Of a stretch of 64,000 nucleotides of DNA, positions 51,942-61,179 are shown in pieces. The DNA is from Exophiala sp. HKRS030. Taxonomy: Eukaryota; Ascomycota; Eurotiomycetes; Chaetothyriales; Herpotrichiellaceae. The notes under the pieces are model-generated. The model had not been told where the DNA came from. It was given only the letters and a program-made list of their open reading frames with translations, and searched no databases. The stretch covers positions 1 to 64,000 of the forward strand of contig JAHWDD010000014.1 of NCBI GenBank assembly GCA_023897205.1. Reading direction: 5' to 3'. Position numbers and translations under genes: made by a program. How positions within the stretch are numbered: position 1 is the first letter of the stretch; every line of letters starts with the position of its first letter.

Positions 51942-53618
51942 ATGGTTGCCCGGCCACTTACCGTCATCCAGCCAAAAGCCATTCCTCTAGGAACTCCAGA
52001 GTTTGAAGAGAAAAGAGCAGCACTACTCCGAACTCTTGAGGAATCGATCCCACGAGAGTACTATCTACCTCAAGAGATCTTTGACAAGAACCCTGTCGAT
52101 GTCTCTACCATTCCATCCACATGTGGCCTTCTGAGCCCAGAGGAGATTCAGATCACCGAGCAATACGATGCCGTCAGTCTCGCCGAGGCAATTGCCACTC
52201 GCAAGCTTACTGCCGTAGCTGTTGCAAAGGCCTTTTGCAAACGGGCTGCTATTGCACACCAATTGACATGTTGTCTGACCCAGTTCTTTGAGGAGAAAGC
52301 CCTCCAAAAAGCAGCAGAACTGGATGAATATCTCGAGAAGAATGGTAAAACTATCGGTCCTCTCCATGGTGTACCCATCAGTATCAAAGAGCACATGCCA
52401 ACAGCAGGACTCTATTCTTCCGCCGGAGAGTATTCGACTATTGTCAAGGATGACGAGGATGCGCTCTTAATCCGGATACTCCGTGAAGCCGGTGCCGTGT
52501 TTTACTGCAAAACCAACCAACCGCAGGCCATCATGCATCTCGAAACCGACTCATACTGGGGGCGGACGCTGAACCCTCATAATATCCACCTGTCCGCCGG
52601 TGGCTCTACGGGAGGTGAAGCTGCGTTGATAGCCATGAAGGGCTCAGTTCTGGGTATTGGTACAGATATCGGCGGTAGTATCCGTGGTCCTTCGGCTTTC
52701 TGTGGCATCTATGGCTTCAAGCCAACATCATACACCCTACCAATGACCGGCATGCTGCACAATCCGTTCCCCGCTGAACTCAACGTTCTGTGCTCGATTG
52801 GACCCATGTGCCGGACCATGAGAGACATGGAGCTCTTCACCAGCCTCATTCTCGATGCCAAGCCATACCTGGAAGATCCAAGATTGATTCCCATCCCGTG
52901 GACTGGCCTCAAGACCGAAGTCCCAAAGAAGTTGAAGATCGGTATAATCTCCAATGACGGCTTCATTGACCCCCAACCGCCGGTCAAGAGAGCCGTGGCG
53001 TGGGCCAAGAAACAGGTTTCTGACCCCAAGTACGCGGATCTTTTTGAGGTCAAGGACTTTACGCCGTATGACGCTGCCGGGGCCTGGTCCAAGATCAGAC
53101 GCATGTACTGGCCAGACGGCGCCGAGGGGATGAAAGAGGCCATCACATGCACGGGAGAGCCAATCTTGCCACTCAGTGCCTGGATCTGGAAAGACGCCGA
53201 GCCCGCTGGTATGCAAACTGCCACGGGCGTCAGCCATATGAGAAAGGAAAGGGACGACTACCGTATAGCATTTGCCAAAGCCTGGAACGAACAAGATGTC
53301 GACGTTGTCATAGGGCCATGCTTTGTAGGCCCTGCCTCGGCGCACGACACGGCCTTTTACTGGACCTATACCTCCCTCTATAACTTTGTCGACTACCCTG
53401 GAGTGGTGTTCCCTACGCCCATAAAGTCCGAGGCTGGCGAGCAATACGCTTCTGACTACAAACCTCTCAGTGACGAATGTAAGCATGTCAAACAGCTGTG
53501 GGAAGAAGGCAATTTTGAGGGTGCCCCGATCGATCTTCAGATCAACGCGCGAAAGTATCACGATAATCAACTGTTTGGTGCATTGACGTTATTGAAGGAC
53601 GCTCTGCAGTTGCCATAG
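51942..53618 (+). CDS. Amidase (acetamidase/AmdS-like)
   Basis: A 558-residue single-exon gene with the context CATCATGG at its start. It has the complete amidase signature: Lys149 (ISIKEH), cis-Ser222 (SAGGSTGGEAAL) and nucleophile Ser246 (GTDIGGSIRGPSAF), forming the Ser-cisSer-Lys triad. The flanking GFKPT and the late VDYPGVVFPT segment are as in fungal general amidases. No signal peptide, so cytosolic. It hydrolyses amides to carboxylic acid and ammonia, supporting use of amides as nitrogen or carbon source. The neighbouring Dal5-type permease could bring in the substrate. Confidence 0.95.
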   Translation: MVARPLTVIQPKAIPLGTPEFEEKRAALLRTLEESIPREYYLPQEIFDKNPVDVSTIPSTCGLLSPEEIQITEQYDAVSLAEAIATRKLTAVAVAKAFCKRAAIAHQLTCCLTQFFEEKALQKAAELDEYLEKNGKTIGPLHGVPISIKEHMPTAGLYSSAGEYSTIVKDDEDALLIRILREAGAVFYCKTNQPQAIMHLETDSYWGRTLNPHNIHLSAGGSTGGEAALIAMKGSVLGIGTDIGGSIRGPSAFCGIYGFKPTSYTLPMTGMLHNPFPAELNVLCSIGPMCRTMRDMELFTSLILDAKPYLEDPRLIPIPWTGLKTEVPKKLKIGIISNDGFIDPQPPVKRAVAWAKKQVSDPKYADLFEVKDFTPYDAAGAWSKIRRMYWPDGAEGMKEAITCTGEPILPLSAWIWKDAEPAGMQTATGVSHMRKERDDYRIAFAKAWNEQDVDVVIGPCFVGPASAHDTAFYWTYTSLYNFVDYPGVVFPTPIKSEAGEQYASDYKPLSDECKHVKQLWEEGNFEGAPIDLQINARKYHDNQLFGALTLLKDALQLP

Positions 53619-54184
53619 GCCTTGGAATAAGTTCTTAGTATGAGTAGAAATCAAATAAATTTTGTGCATTTCCGCCAGACGACGTCAAAAGGTATCCAGT
53701 CAACTTCTCGGCCCTCTGTGCTAGAGCGGTAGCCCGAGACGCCGTGCGACTGTTGCTGGCGTCGGCGGGTCAGAAGAAAGCGTTGATAGAGGCTGGAGGT
53801 CACCAGACTTGTCCTCCAACTGTTCCTCGTTAAGGTATTTAGATTGTACTCATTCCAATTACGAGACCCGACAGAGCCCCGCATCAGGATTTATTGTCAC
53901 TACCTCACCATCGAAAGGTGATAGGGCAGAAATTTGAATGAACCATCGTCCCGATGCGAAGCGACCATGGTTGAACACAAGGCTGAAGAAATCAGCCTCG
54001 TATTCCTCGGCGATTGTCGTCATGTCATTGGCGGAATTGGTCAACACCGCAAACAATACCGTCAACGAACGACAACTTCTTGTCCTTGGGTGCTCCTCAT
54101 TCTTGTTTTTGCCTTCACAATCTAAAAGGACTCGCGGCACTATCACTTCTTTACAGAGGCTACCGTGACTCAAGCCTGTCCTCT
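53619..54184. other. Intergenic
   Basis: Between amidase and the LYR gene. Short unsupported frames only. Confidence 0.5.
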
Positions 54185-54496
54185 ATGCGCTCGTCTCTCA
54201 GGCTTCTCGCCTCACCTGCTGCCGCCTCTCGGCCTCGAACCAAGAAACCTCCCCCACTCTCTTTCGACCACTTTATCCAGCGTCAGCGCGTGCTGGGACT
54301 ATGGCGCACGATCCTTCGCAGTCTATATAAGATACCACATGACAGACGTGCTGAGCCTGTGTCATATGCTCGTGGTGAATTCGAGCGCAACAAGCATGTC
54401 AAAGACATTTCGCAGATTCGGTACTTGATCTCGACGGGCAAGGCAGAGTTTGATGGCATGCGGAGATATATAGACGAACTTGCTTCGAGAGGGTGA
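54185..54496 (+). CDS. LYR-motif mitochondrial protein (LYRM2-like)
   Basis: A 103-residue protein starting MRSSLRLLASPAAASRPR, an Arg/Ser/Ala-rich mitochondrial presequence. The frame is open upstream to 54014 but this ATG fits best. The Complex1_LYR fold follows: FDHFIQRQRVLGLWRTILRSL, with Leu-Trp-Arg in place of Leu-Tyr-Arg, then RGEFERNKHVKDISQIRYLI and STGKAEFDGMRRYIDEL. LYRM2-type proteins are small matrix proteins linked to complex I and to acyl-carrier-protein binding. Length and order match the family. Confidence 0.85.
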   Translation: MRSSLRLLASPAAASRPRTKKPPPLSFDHFIQRQRVLGLWRTILRSLYKIPHDRRAEPVSYARGEFERNKHVKDISQIRYLISTGKAEFDGMRRYIDELASRG

Positions 54497-55309
54497 CTGA
54501 GCAGCGCGGATTCGAGATGCACCAAAATTCCTCGTTCATGCAAAGTCCCTCGACAGATCCGAGGCCCCTCAAATGGACACTGGCCTCTTCATGTGAAGAG
54601 ACAGCCCAAGCCTATCGATGGGAAAGCAGAAGAATTTTCGAACGGTGTACCTCTTCCAACGGTTGCGAGAAATAACCTGATTTGTCATAAATGAGAGCCA
54701 TGCATCGGACTGGTGGCATTCTTCGTGGAATTCAGGTCTCCATTTCGGCCGCGGCGCACTCTGTCGGCCACAAAAGGCTTCCCACATGACAGGAGGTGAC
54801 GAAAGGGTCGATATGTTCCCAAATAACAGCATGAGGTCACAATCAGAGGAAGAAGAGAAACTGAACACAACTATGGCTCAATTTGATTGAGCTTGCCAAA
54901 ACTGTCTCGACTTTCCAGGTCCAAGGTATTTTGCAGCTACAGGTAACGCTAACGAGGTGCACGAGCACCTCCCTTCCACCCAAACGCCTGGCAATAACAG
55001 GATGTACTGAGATCAAACCAGATGGGTTCGGCAATAAGAGCCTGATTATATACGTCGCTGTTCTTTTGATTCCAGCTTGGATTCAGGAGCTCGAGGTCGT
55101 CTTCAGACCCCTAGGGTCATAGAGCAGCACATGGCCGGGAAGTGGTTGATCTGTACATAGGAGACATGAAAGCGAGGGAGGAGCATCATCTAGAAAAGTA
55201 TTCGAGTAGTGATATCTTATTCCATGGGTTTGCCGTGATCGTCCTTCAATTTGAGACCCTTTTTGTACACACCGACACCGGCCCTAAATGAGTGTCTTTG
55301 ACACGGCAC
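54497..55309. other. Intergenic, convergent gene ends
   Basis: No supported gene. 55206-55290 on the minus strand could hold a last exon of the Rcf1 gene, encoding GVGVYKKGLKLKDDHGK before a TAA. Confidence 0.45.
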
Positions 55310-55975
55310 TCAAAACCTCCTCCACGCATCTCTGGTCCTCGTCGCCCACATTCCAGGACCCCATCCGTCAAGAATGACTTCATCCTGTACGCTCCTACTC
55401 CAGATCTTCCAGCTCGACTTCTTCTCCCCCTCTCCAGGCTGCCCAGACGCAATCTGTTGCTCGACCTTTTTCAGACTCTCCTTGCCGTCGTCGAGCAGTC
55501 TCTCCGTGGACTGTTTGATGTCTTGCACTCCGGCTCTCGCATCCGCGCTCGCCTTTTCGATGCGGTCCCTCCACTCTCGGTCCTCTTGGTCTCGTGCCTC
55601 GAGTTCCCGGAGCCACTTCTCCCTCTTCTCTGCCGTCTTCTTCTCGTCCAGCGCCGATTCAAAGGCCTTACGCTTGATCCGCTCGTCCTTGTAGAAGTAG
55701 CTCCCGGCCACCAGGGCCAGCAGCGTGAAACCCTGCGCGTAGATACGTGCTCGGAACATGCGGTTCGTCTGGTGGTGGTCGCCGGCCCGGATCGACCGCG
55801 TCGCCATCCACAGGGCATAACACGTCGCGGCGCACCCGACGGGGATCAGAGGTTCCTGTCTGATTTTCCGCCAGAACTTCTGGAAGCGTGATTCTTCGAA
55901 GAACTCATTGTCGAAGCTGCTGGGTACGCTGGTCTCGGAGAGAGGAGAGGGCTCGGTAGCGTTCGGATTGGACAT
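55310..55975 (-). CDS. rcf1: Respiratory supercomplex factor 1 (HIG1 domain)
   Basis: A 221-residue protein. Residues about 25-100 form the HIG1 domain with two membrane helices: PLIPVGCAATCYALWMATRS, then the conserved RMFRARIYAQGFTLLALVAG. A long charged helix follows (DEKKTAEKREKWLRELEARD). It lies in the mitochondrial inner membrane, where Rcf1 aids assembly of cytochrome c oxidase and its supercomplexes. The frame ends TRDAWRRF. A further C-terminal exon in the sequence just downstream (about 55288-55223) is possible with a short intron ending CATTTAG, so the 3' end is not settled. Divergent from threonine dehydratase. Confidence 0.88.
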   Translation of the reverse strand: MSNPNATEPSPLSETSVPSSFDNEFFEESRFQKFWRKIRQEPLIPVGCAATCYALWMATRSIRAGDHHQTNRMFRARIYAQGFTLLALVAGSYFYKDERIKRKAFESALDEKKTAEKREKWLRELEARDQEDREWRDRIEKASADARAGVQDIKQSTERLLDDGKESLKKVEQQIASGQPGEGEKKSSWKIWSRSVQDEVILDGWGPGMWATRTRDAWRRF

Positions 55976-56759
55976 CTTTTTTTCGTGTTCGCGAAGTACA
56001 CGGGAGGAAACAAGGTAAGTAATGTATATGTTGTATCAACCCTTTCGACTGTTTTGTTCAAACTGTGTCTTGGCTGCCGATAAGGTACTTGCTGCGCAGT
56101 GAAGGAATATAACACGGTGCGCAACTTTAGAGATGTGAGAGTCGTGACGTCGATATGCAGGTCTACTCGGGGTTGTAGGGGTTCAAAGGCTCGTAATTTC
56201 TTGAATGCTATCAAGTATGTCTTTTCCTAGGGACGACTTCCTCGAGTAAGTATGCCTTGAGAAAAGAAGAACAGTGATTGAGCTTCACGGTTATGAAGAG
56301 TGGTTCGCTGGTATTTCTTCCACCACAGATGGATGGAGCCCACTCGATCGCCGAAAAGAAACCCGAATTGAAAGGACAAGGCTGCACCACTGGTACTGTA
56401 AGTATTTCCCTCAGCCTCGCCACATCTGCATGAGCTACGATATCGTCAAGGGCTACCGTCCCTCAACCCCTCCCCTCAGGCCCTTATGCGACCTTTTATT
56501 TACAAGTATAGTTACCAACAACTAGATTGTACATAGATCCAAAGTGTTGTAGCATCAGGCCCTAACAGACAATGGCGCAGTAATTCCGTTGCTGCCCCTC
56601 GCGCCCTTTGGGAGATGCGGTGTGTGCGGAGAGCTCAAAAGAAATTTTGTTGACGGAGTCACTTCTACGAAAACTCCCAAAAATTCTCAATTCTTCCCAG
56701 TAGACAAACCACGTAACTTGCTCGCTGGAGACCGAGAACGCTGGATTTGCTCGTCCACC
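55976..56759 (+). promoter_or_regulatory. Divergent promoter region of rcf1 and threonine dehydratase
   Basis: About 780 bases between two divergent mitochondrial genes. Upstream in-frame sequence from 56589 continues into the dehydratase but lacks a better start. No other gene is seen. Confidence 0.45.
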
Positions 56760-58460
56760 ATGGACGCTGCAGACTCATCAGTCAACGGGACAACGACACC
56801 CACCCCCTCAACTCCGAAAAGAACCTCAGGCCTGGCCCTGACAGAGTACACTGCAGCTCCCACTCCTCCCTCTGAACGAGCAGATACGCCCACGTACAAT
56901 GTGCCACAAGACTTCCTACTGCCCAGTGGCTACCCTGACTACCTACGACTCATCCTCACCTCCCGGGTCTACGATGTCGTCTCCGAAAGCCCTCTCACAC
57001 ACGCCGTCAACCTTTCCAACCGCCTAGAGTGCAAGGTCCTTCTGAAACGGGAGGATTTGCTGCCAGTCTTCTCGTTCAAACTGCGAGGCGCGTACAACAA
57101 GATGGCACATCTGCCACCAAAGGTCAGCTGGAAGGGTGTCATTGCATGCTCCGCCGGCAATCATGCGCAGGGCGTTGCCTATTCTGCGCGACATCTCAAG
57201 ATCCCAGCCACTATTGTGATGCCCTCGGGGACGCCCGCAATCAAACACATGAATGTCAGCAGAATGGGTGGAAGCGTGGTGTTACATGGACCAGACTTTG
57301 ACTCTGCGAAACAACACTGTCACGATCTGGAAAAGCAATATGGCTTGACCAACATACCACCGTTCGACGACCCTTATGTCATCGCCGGGCAGGGTACCAT
57401 AGGAATGGAACTGTTGAGGCAAACGTCTCTGCAAAAGCTACAAGCCATCTTCTGTTGTGTTGGTGGGGGTGGTTTGATCGCAGGTATCGGTGTCTATGTC
57501 AAACGGATAGCACCCCACGTCAAGATCATTGGGGTGGAAGCATCAGACGCCAATGCCATGGTTGAATCGTTGAAGCGGGGCAAAAGGGTAATGCTGAATG
57601 ATGTTGGCCTCTTTGCGGATGGCGCGGCAGTCAAGACCGTGGGTGAGGAGACTTTCAGGATATGTCAAGAAATAGTCGACGAGGTAGTCCAAGTCAGCAC
57701 CGACGAGATCTGTGCCGCTATCAAAGACGTCTTCGAAGACACGAGGTCGGTCCTGGAGCCGGCCGGTGCATTGTCGCTGGCCGGTCTGAAGAAATGGGTC
57801 TCTCAGAACCCTTCGGCAGATGCGAGCAGAGAGCTGGTGGCTGTGGCCAGCGGTGCGAACATGAATTTTGACAGACTGAGATTTGTCGCGGAGCGTGCCG
57901 CTCTCGGTGAGCAGAAAGAGGCTCTCCTGACCGTCACCATTCCCGAGAGGCCAGGCTCGTTTGCACAACTGGTCGAGGCAGTGTTGCCTCAAGCTGTGAC
58001 GGAATTCGGCTACCGACTTTCATCGCAAGCTCAAGCACACGTCTTGATGGGTATCTCAGTTTCCTCCGCGGGTGCGAGAGCCAAGGAATTGGACTCACTC
58101 TTTGCCCGACTCTCGGGCGAGGGTATGACCGCGAGAGATATCTCAAATGATGAGCTTGCTAAGACTCACATCCGATATCTGGTCGGTGGGCGGACCGACG
58201 TCAAGGACGAACGATTATACATGTTTGAATTTCCAGAGCGGCCCGGTGCCCTTTTCAAATTTCTCCAGACAATGCGGCCAGGTCAAAACATCAGCCTGTT
58301 TCACTATCGGAACTACGGCGGCGATGTGGGCAAAATTCTTGCCGGCATTCAATGTCCAGAGTCAGAGAAGGGTGAGCTGGAGGGCTTTCTCAAAGACATC
58401 GGATATCCCTTCACTGAGTGTACAGACAGTCCGACATACAAAATGTTCCTACGCAGTTGA
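56760..58460 (+). CDS. ilv1: Threonine dehydratase, biosynthetic
   Basis: 566 residues from the ATG at 56760 (context CCACCATGG); an ATG-less extension upstream is open but unlikely. The fold-II PLP domain has Lys107 in [11 protein letters not shown], the Asn loop in [10 protein letters not shown], and the phosphate-binding glycine loop [11 protein letters not shown]. The C-terminus carries two regulatory ACT-like domains ([17 protein letters not shown] and [15 protein letters not shown]), where isoleucine inhibits in this family. It converts threonine to 2-oxobutanoate and ammonia, the first step to isoleucine, in mitochondria. The first 50 residues are Thr/Pro/Ser-rich. No introns. Complete. 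Confidence 0.96.
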   Translation: MDAADSSVNGTTTPTPSTPKRTSGLALTEYTAAPTPPSERADTPTYNVPQDFLLPSGYPDYLRLILTSRVYDVVSESPLTHAVNLSNRLECKVLLKREDLLPVFSFKLRGAYNKMAHLPPKVSWKGVIACSAGNHAQGVAYSARHLKIPATIVMPSGTPAIKHMNVSRMGGSVVLHGPDFDSAKQHCHDLEKQYGLTNIPPFDDPYVIAGQGTIGMELLRQTSLQKLQAIFCCVGGGGLIAGIGVYVKRIAPHVKIIGVEASDANAMVESLKRGKRVMLNDVGLFADGAAVKTVGEETFRICQEIVDEVVQVSTDEICAAIKDVFEDTRSVLEPAGALSLAGLKKWVSQNPSADASRELVAVASGANMNFDRLRFVAERAALGEQKEALLTVTIPERPGSFAQLVEAVLPQAVTEFGYRLSSQAQAHVLMGISVSSAGARAKELDSLFARLSGEGMTARDISNDELAKTHIRYLVGGRTDVKDERLYMFEFPERPGALFKFLQTMRPGQNISLFHYRNYGGDVGKILAGIQCPESEKGELEGFLKDIGYPFTECTDSPTYKMFLRS

Positions 58461-58770
58461 TCACCTGGGTGGAATTGGTGTTGGAAGGCAACACAAAAAG
58501 CATATGCACATAGTGATGATACCCGTATGATAATAATGAGGATACTTTTGGAGGTTGCGAATATTCGTGCAATTCGTGCGTGCTTTTAACCATTAAAAAC
58601 GTGGCGCACGTGACAACGAAATATATATTTTGCCATTTGTTTTCCTGTTCTGTTAATAGATATAACACGACTTTAAAATCACCCTTTACTTCGTACTACA
58701 GCGAGTTTGAGCCACCGACGGTGCCGCATTCGCCTCTCTTGATTAAGCAGGACTATCATGATTCTTAGGC

Positions 58771-60756
58771 ATGGAACTAAACACCGCTCGTATCGATGGA
58801 GGAGCCCAGGATGATGTGCCATCTGGGAGAATTCAACCCCATTATCTACCGTCAAGCCAGCCACCTAGACAGCCACACGACGATGCACGGACAGAATATG
58901 CACTCTTCGACCGGGAGAGTCTCACGTCAATCTTCGCGGATCTGCCATTTGCGCAGGGCGACAATGCAGAAACATACTTCACACGCCCGAATAGGTATTT
59001 TGGATCAGCTTCAACCTGGAAATCATGGACGGAAGAGGAGAGATCGATAGCACAAAGTATAGACGCTTTACACGGCCGAGATCTGGGCATACACCTTTTC
59101 AATTCATTTGCGCTCAAACGACACGCACCAGACGTAAAACAGACAGGAAGAGGCCGCAAGCGGAGCCGAATTACGAAAGGCAAAGACCGAGCAAACTCTG
59201 CCGTGTCTACAGACCACGAGGCGGAGAGATCACCACCGCCAGAAGACCCGGATACCGCCATGCTTTCGATACCAAAGCATTGGACTGCTTGGCCGCTGCC
59301 TCCTGACAAGGTCCCTAGAGAAGAACTTCTTCCAACGGCTGGAGTTGGTACTGGATTTCGGTACAACCTTGACGCTCGACCAAGTGCAAACCTCGAACAC
59401 TGCCTCATCGCGCATACAACAAAACTTGCACGAGACAAATGGGAGACACGGCAATGGGACAACATATCCTTAGAATCAAGGGTCAATTTCAAACCTCGCG
59501 CAATCAACCCTGTGTCGAAAGTCGAAGACAGTGATGATACACCGGAGAATGACGCTTCAGATGCTCAGGGATTTGAGACGGAAGAAGCGCGGTCCTCTTC
59601 AGAGGATGCTCACTTTCCCATGTTCTCCTCTCGAGCCTATTCAGCATCAGAGTCACCAGACCCCAAAAGAGGCAAACTCATGGCTGAAGGTGGAGATGAC
59701 CAGAGCTTGGTCAACGACAAACCTGTACCCCTTGCAGATGATGACAAGGCTGGGCAATATTTCCTTCCTAGTGCGAGACATGTCCTGTCCAAGCTTGATG
59801 ATCTACTCCTTGGTCTACACAAAGCGCGGTATGCCTATGCGTCGAAGCCGGACGGAAAGAGCAGGCAAAGGTCCTTGAACACGTCCGAGGAAAGATCTAA
59901 GAGCACCAGTCTGCGCAGAACCAGCTCCCGCTCCGCAATTCGCAAGGGTCGGCCTCGAAATTCATCGCCTGCGGCAAGAGACTCATCCAACTTTTCTTCC
60001 ATGTCCCGGATGTCTGTGGGGAAAGCACGACAACTCTCTGAGCTTGGCCTACGCGACTGGAGTGACGTTGTGGGCATGGCGTCGCTTACTGGGTGGGATC
60101 CTGCCGTCGTCGAGAGAGCAAGTGAGCGCTGTGGGCGATTGTTCGGAGAAAATATGCTGTTCCGCGTCTTCCACGAAGGTGACGCCAAAGAAGGCGAGGA
60201 ACCACATTTCACAACCCAAGTTGCCGTCGAAAGCGAGGTTTCCGAAGAGGCGAACGACGGAGATTTTGCACCAGTATTGCATAGTTGTCCGCACGAGTCC
60301 TGTCCCAGGCGCAGTGTCCCTTTCCGAAAAACGTCCCATCTACAACAGCATCTGAAAGAGGTCCATGTCGCAGGTGGAGGAAGCGCGACTCCATCTCGGC
60401 TCGGTCTGTCAGCATTAAGAAGCACAAGTGTCGACTTTAGTGACGTCGACGTCGACATGCTCGCACATCCGGACGTCATAATATGCCCCATTCCCGGATG
60501 TAAACGTGGTCAGAAGCCATTCTCCACAGGCAGAAGGCTCTATGAGCACATCAAGAGAATTCACCCTGATGTCGATGTGAAGAAGGTAAAACAAATGGAA
60601 AGCAGGAGACGTGGGGAGCGCAGAGGGAGATGGTCCAAAGAGAAAATCCGTCAACGAAGCCTCAGCCAGCGGAGAGCGGATAGTAGAGAGGATATTGGAA
60701 AGGAAAGTCCTCTGAAGCTAGATGATGATGATGATGATGACGACGACGACGTCTGA
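58771..60756 (+). CDS. Rrn9-like / C2H2 zinc-finger nuclear protein
   Basis: A 661-residue single-exon frame. Residues about 165-180 read KHWTAWPLPPDKVPREEL, a motif I associate with fungal Rrn9-domain proteins (RNA polymerase I upstream activation factor). HVLSKLDDLLLGLHKARYAY lies in the middle. The region SELGLRDWSDVVGMASLTGW looks like a small helical DNA-binding or interaction module. Two C2H2-like fingers follow: CPHESCPRRSVPF with a His pair, and CPIPGCKRGQKPFSTGRRLY with HIKRIH. It ends in a ten-Asp run. A nuclear role in rDNA transcription is inferred from the motif and is the weaker part of the call. Confidence 0.72.
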   Translation: MELNTARIDGGAQDDVPSGRIQPHYLPSSQPPRQPHDDARTEYALFDRESLTSIFADLPFAQGDNAETYFTRPNRYFGSASTWKSWTEEERSIAQSIDALHGRDLGIHLFNSFALKRHAPDVKQTGRGRKRSRITKGKDRANSAVSTDHEAERSPPPEDPDTAMLSIPKHWTAWPLPPDKVPREELLPTAGVGTGFRYNLDARPSANLEHCLIAHTTKLARDKWETRQWDNISLESRVNFKPRAINPVSKVEDSDDTPENDASDAQGFETEEARSSSEDAHFPMFSSRAYSASESPDPKRGKLMAEGGDDQSLVNDKPVPLADDDKAGQYFLPSARHVLSKLDDLLLGLHKARYAYASKPDGKSRQRSLNTSEERSKSTSLRRTSSRSAIRKGRPRNSSPAARDSSNFSSMSRMSVGKARQLSELGLRDWSDVVGMASLTGWDPAVVERASERCGRLFGENMLFRVFHEGDAKEGEEPHFTTQVAVESEVSEEANDGDFAPVLHSCPHESCPRRSVPFRKTSHLQQHLKEVHVAGGGSATPSRLGLSALRSTSVDFSDVDVDMLAHPDVIICPIPGCKRGQKPFSTGRRLYEHIKRIHPDVDVKKVKQMESRRRGERRGRWSKEKIRQRSLSQRRADSREDIGKESPLKLDDDDDDDDDDV

Positions 60757-61179
60757 ATGGGTGGGATGATGGGACGACGCCCGAGTTTTGCATATTCACA
60801 TTCTGGAATGTCTTGGTTTGGAAACGGTGCATCGGTTGCGAGCAAGTCGATGGACACCAGGCAAATGAGCAACCTTTTCCCCATATACTGTACTATGAAG
60901 CATTCAATGACTCTAGTCTTTTCGTATTGCGTTAAGTGCCCATATCACATGATAATAAGGCTGAACACTGCTAAGCCATGGGAGATGCACACCTTGAATG
61001 CTATGAAGTGTGCGTTGACCTCATTTCCTTGTACCCCGGATTAGATAATCAAAATCCGCCACAACTGTATCGAGAGGCTTGAAATCTGCATTAGTCAGAA
61101 CATTCGAATACACTCTTCCTGTAGTATTCCTGTCAACTTAACGAACACCAATCTTCGTTCTGTGTATACCCACCATCCC
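60757..61179. other. Intergenic
   Basis: Between two plus-strand genes. No supported gene. Confidence 0.5.
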
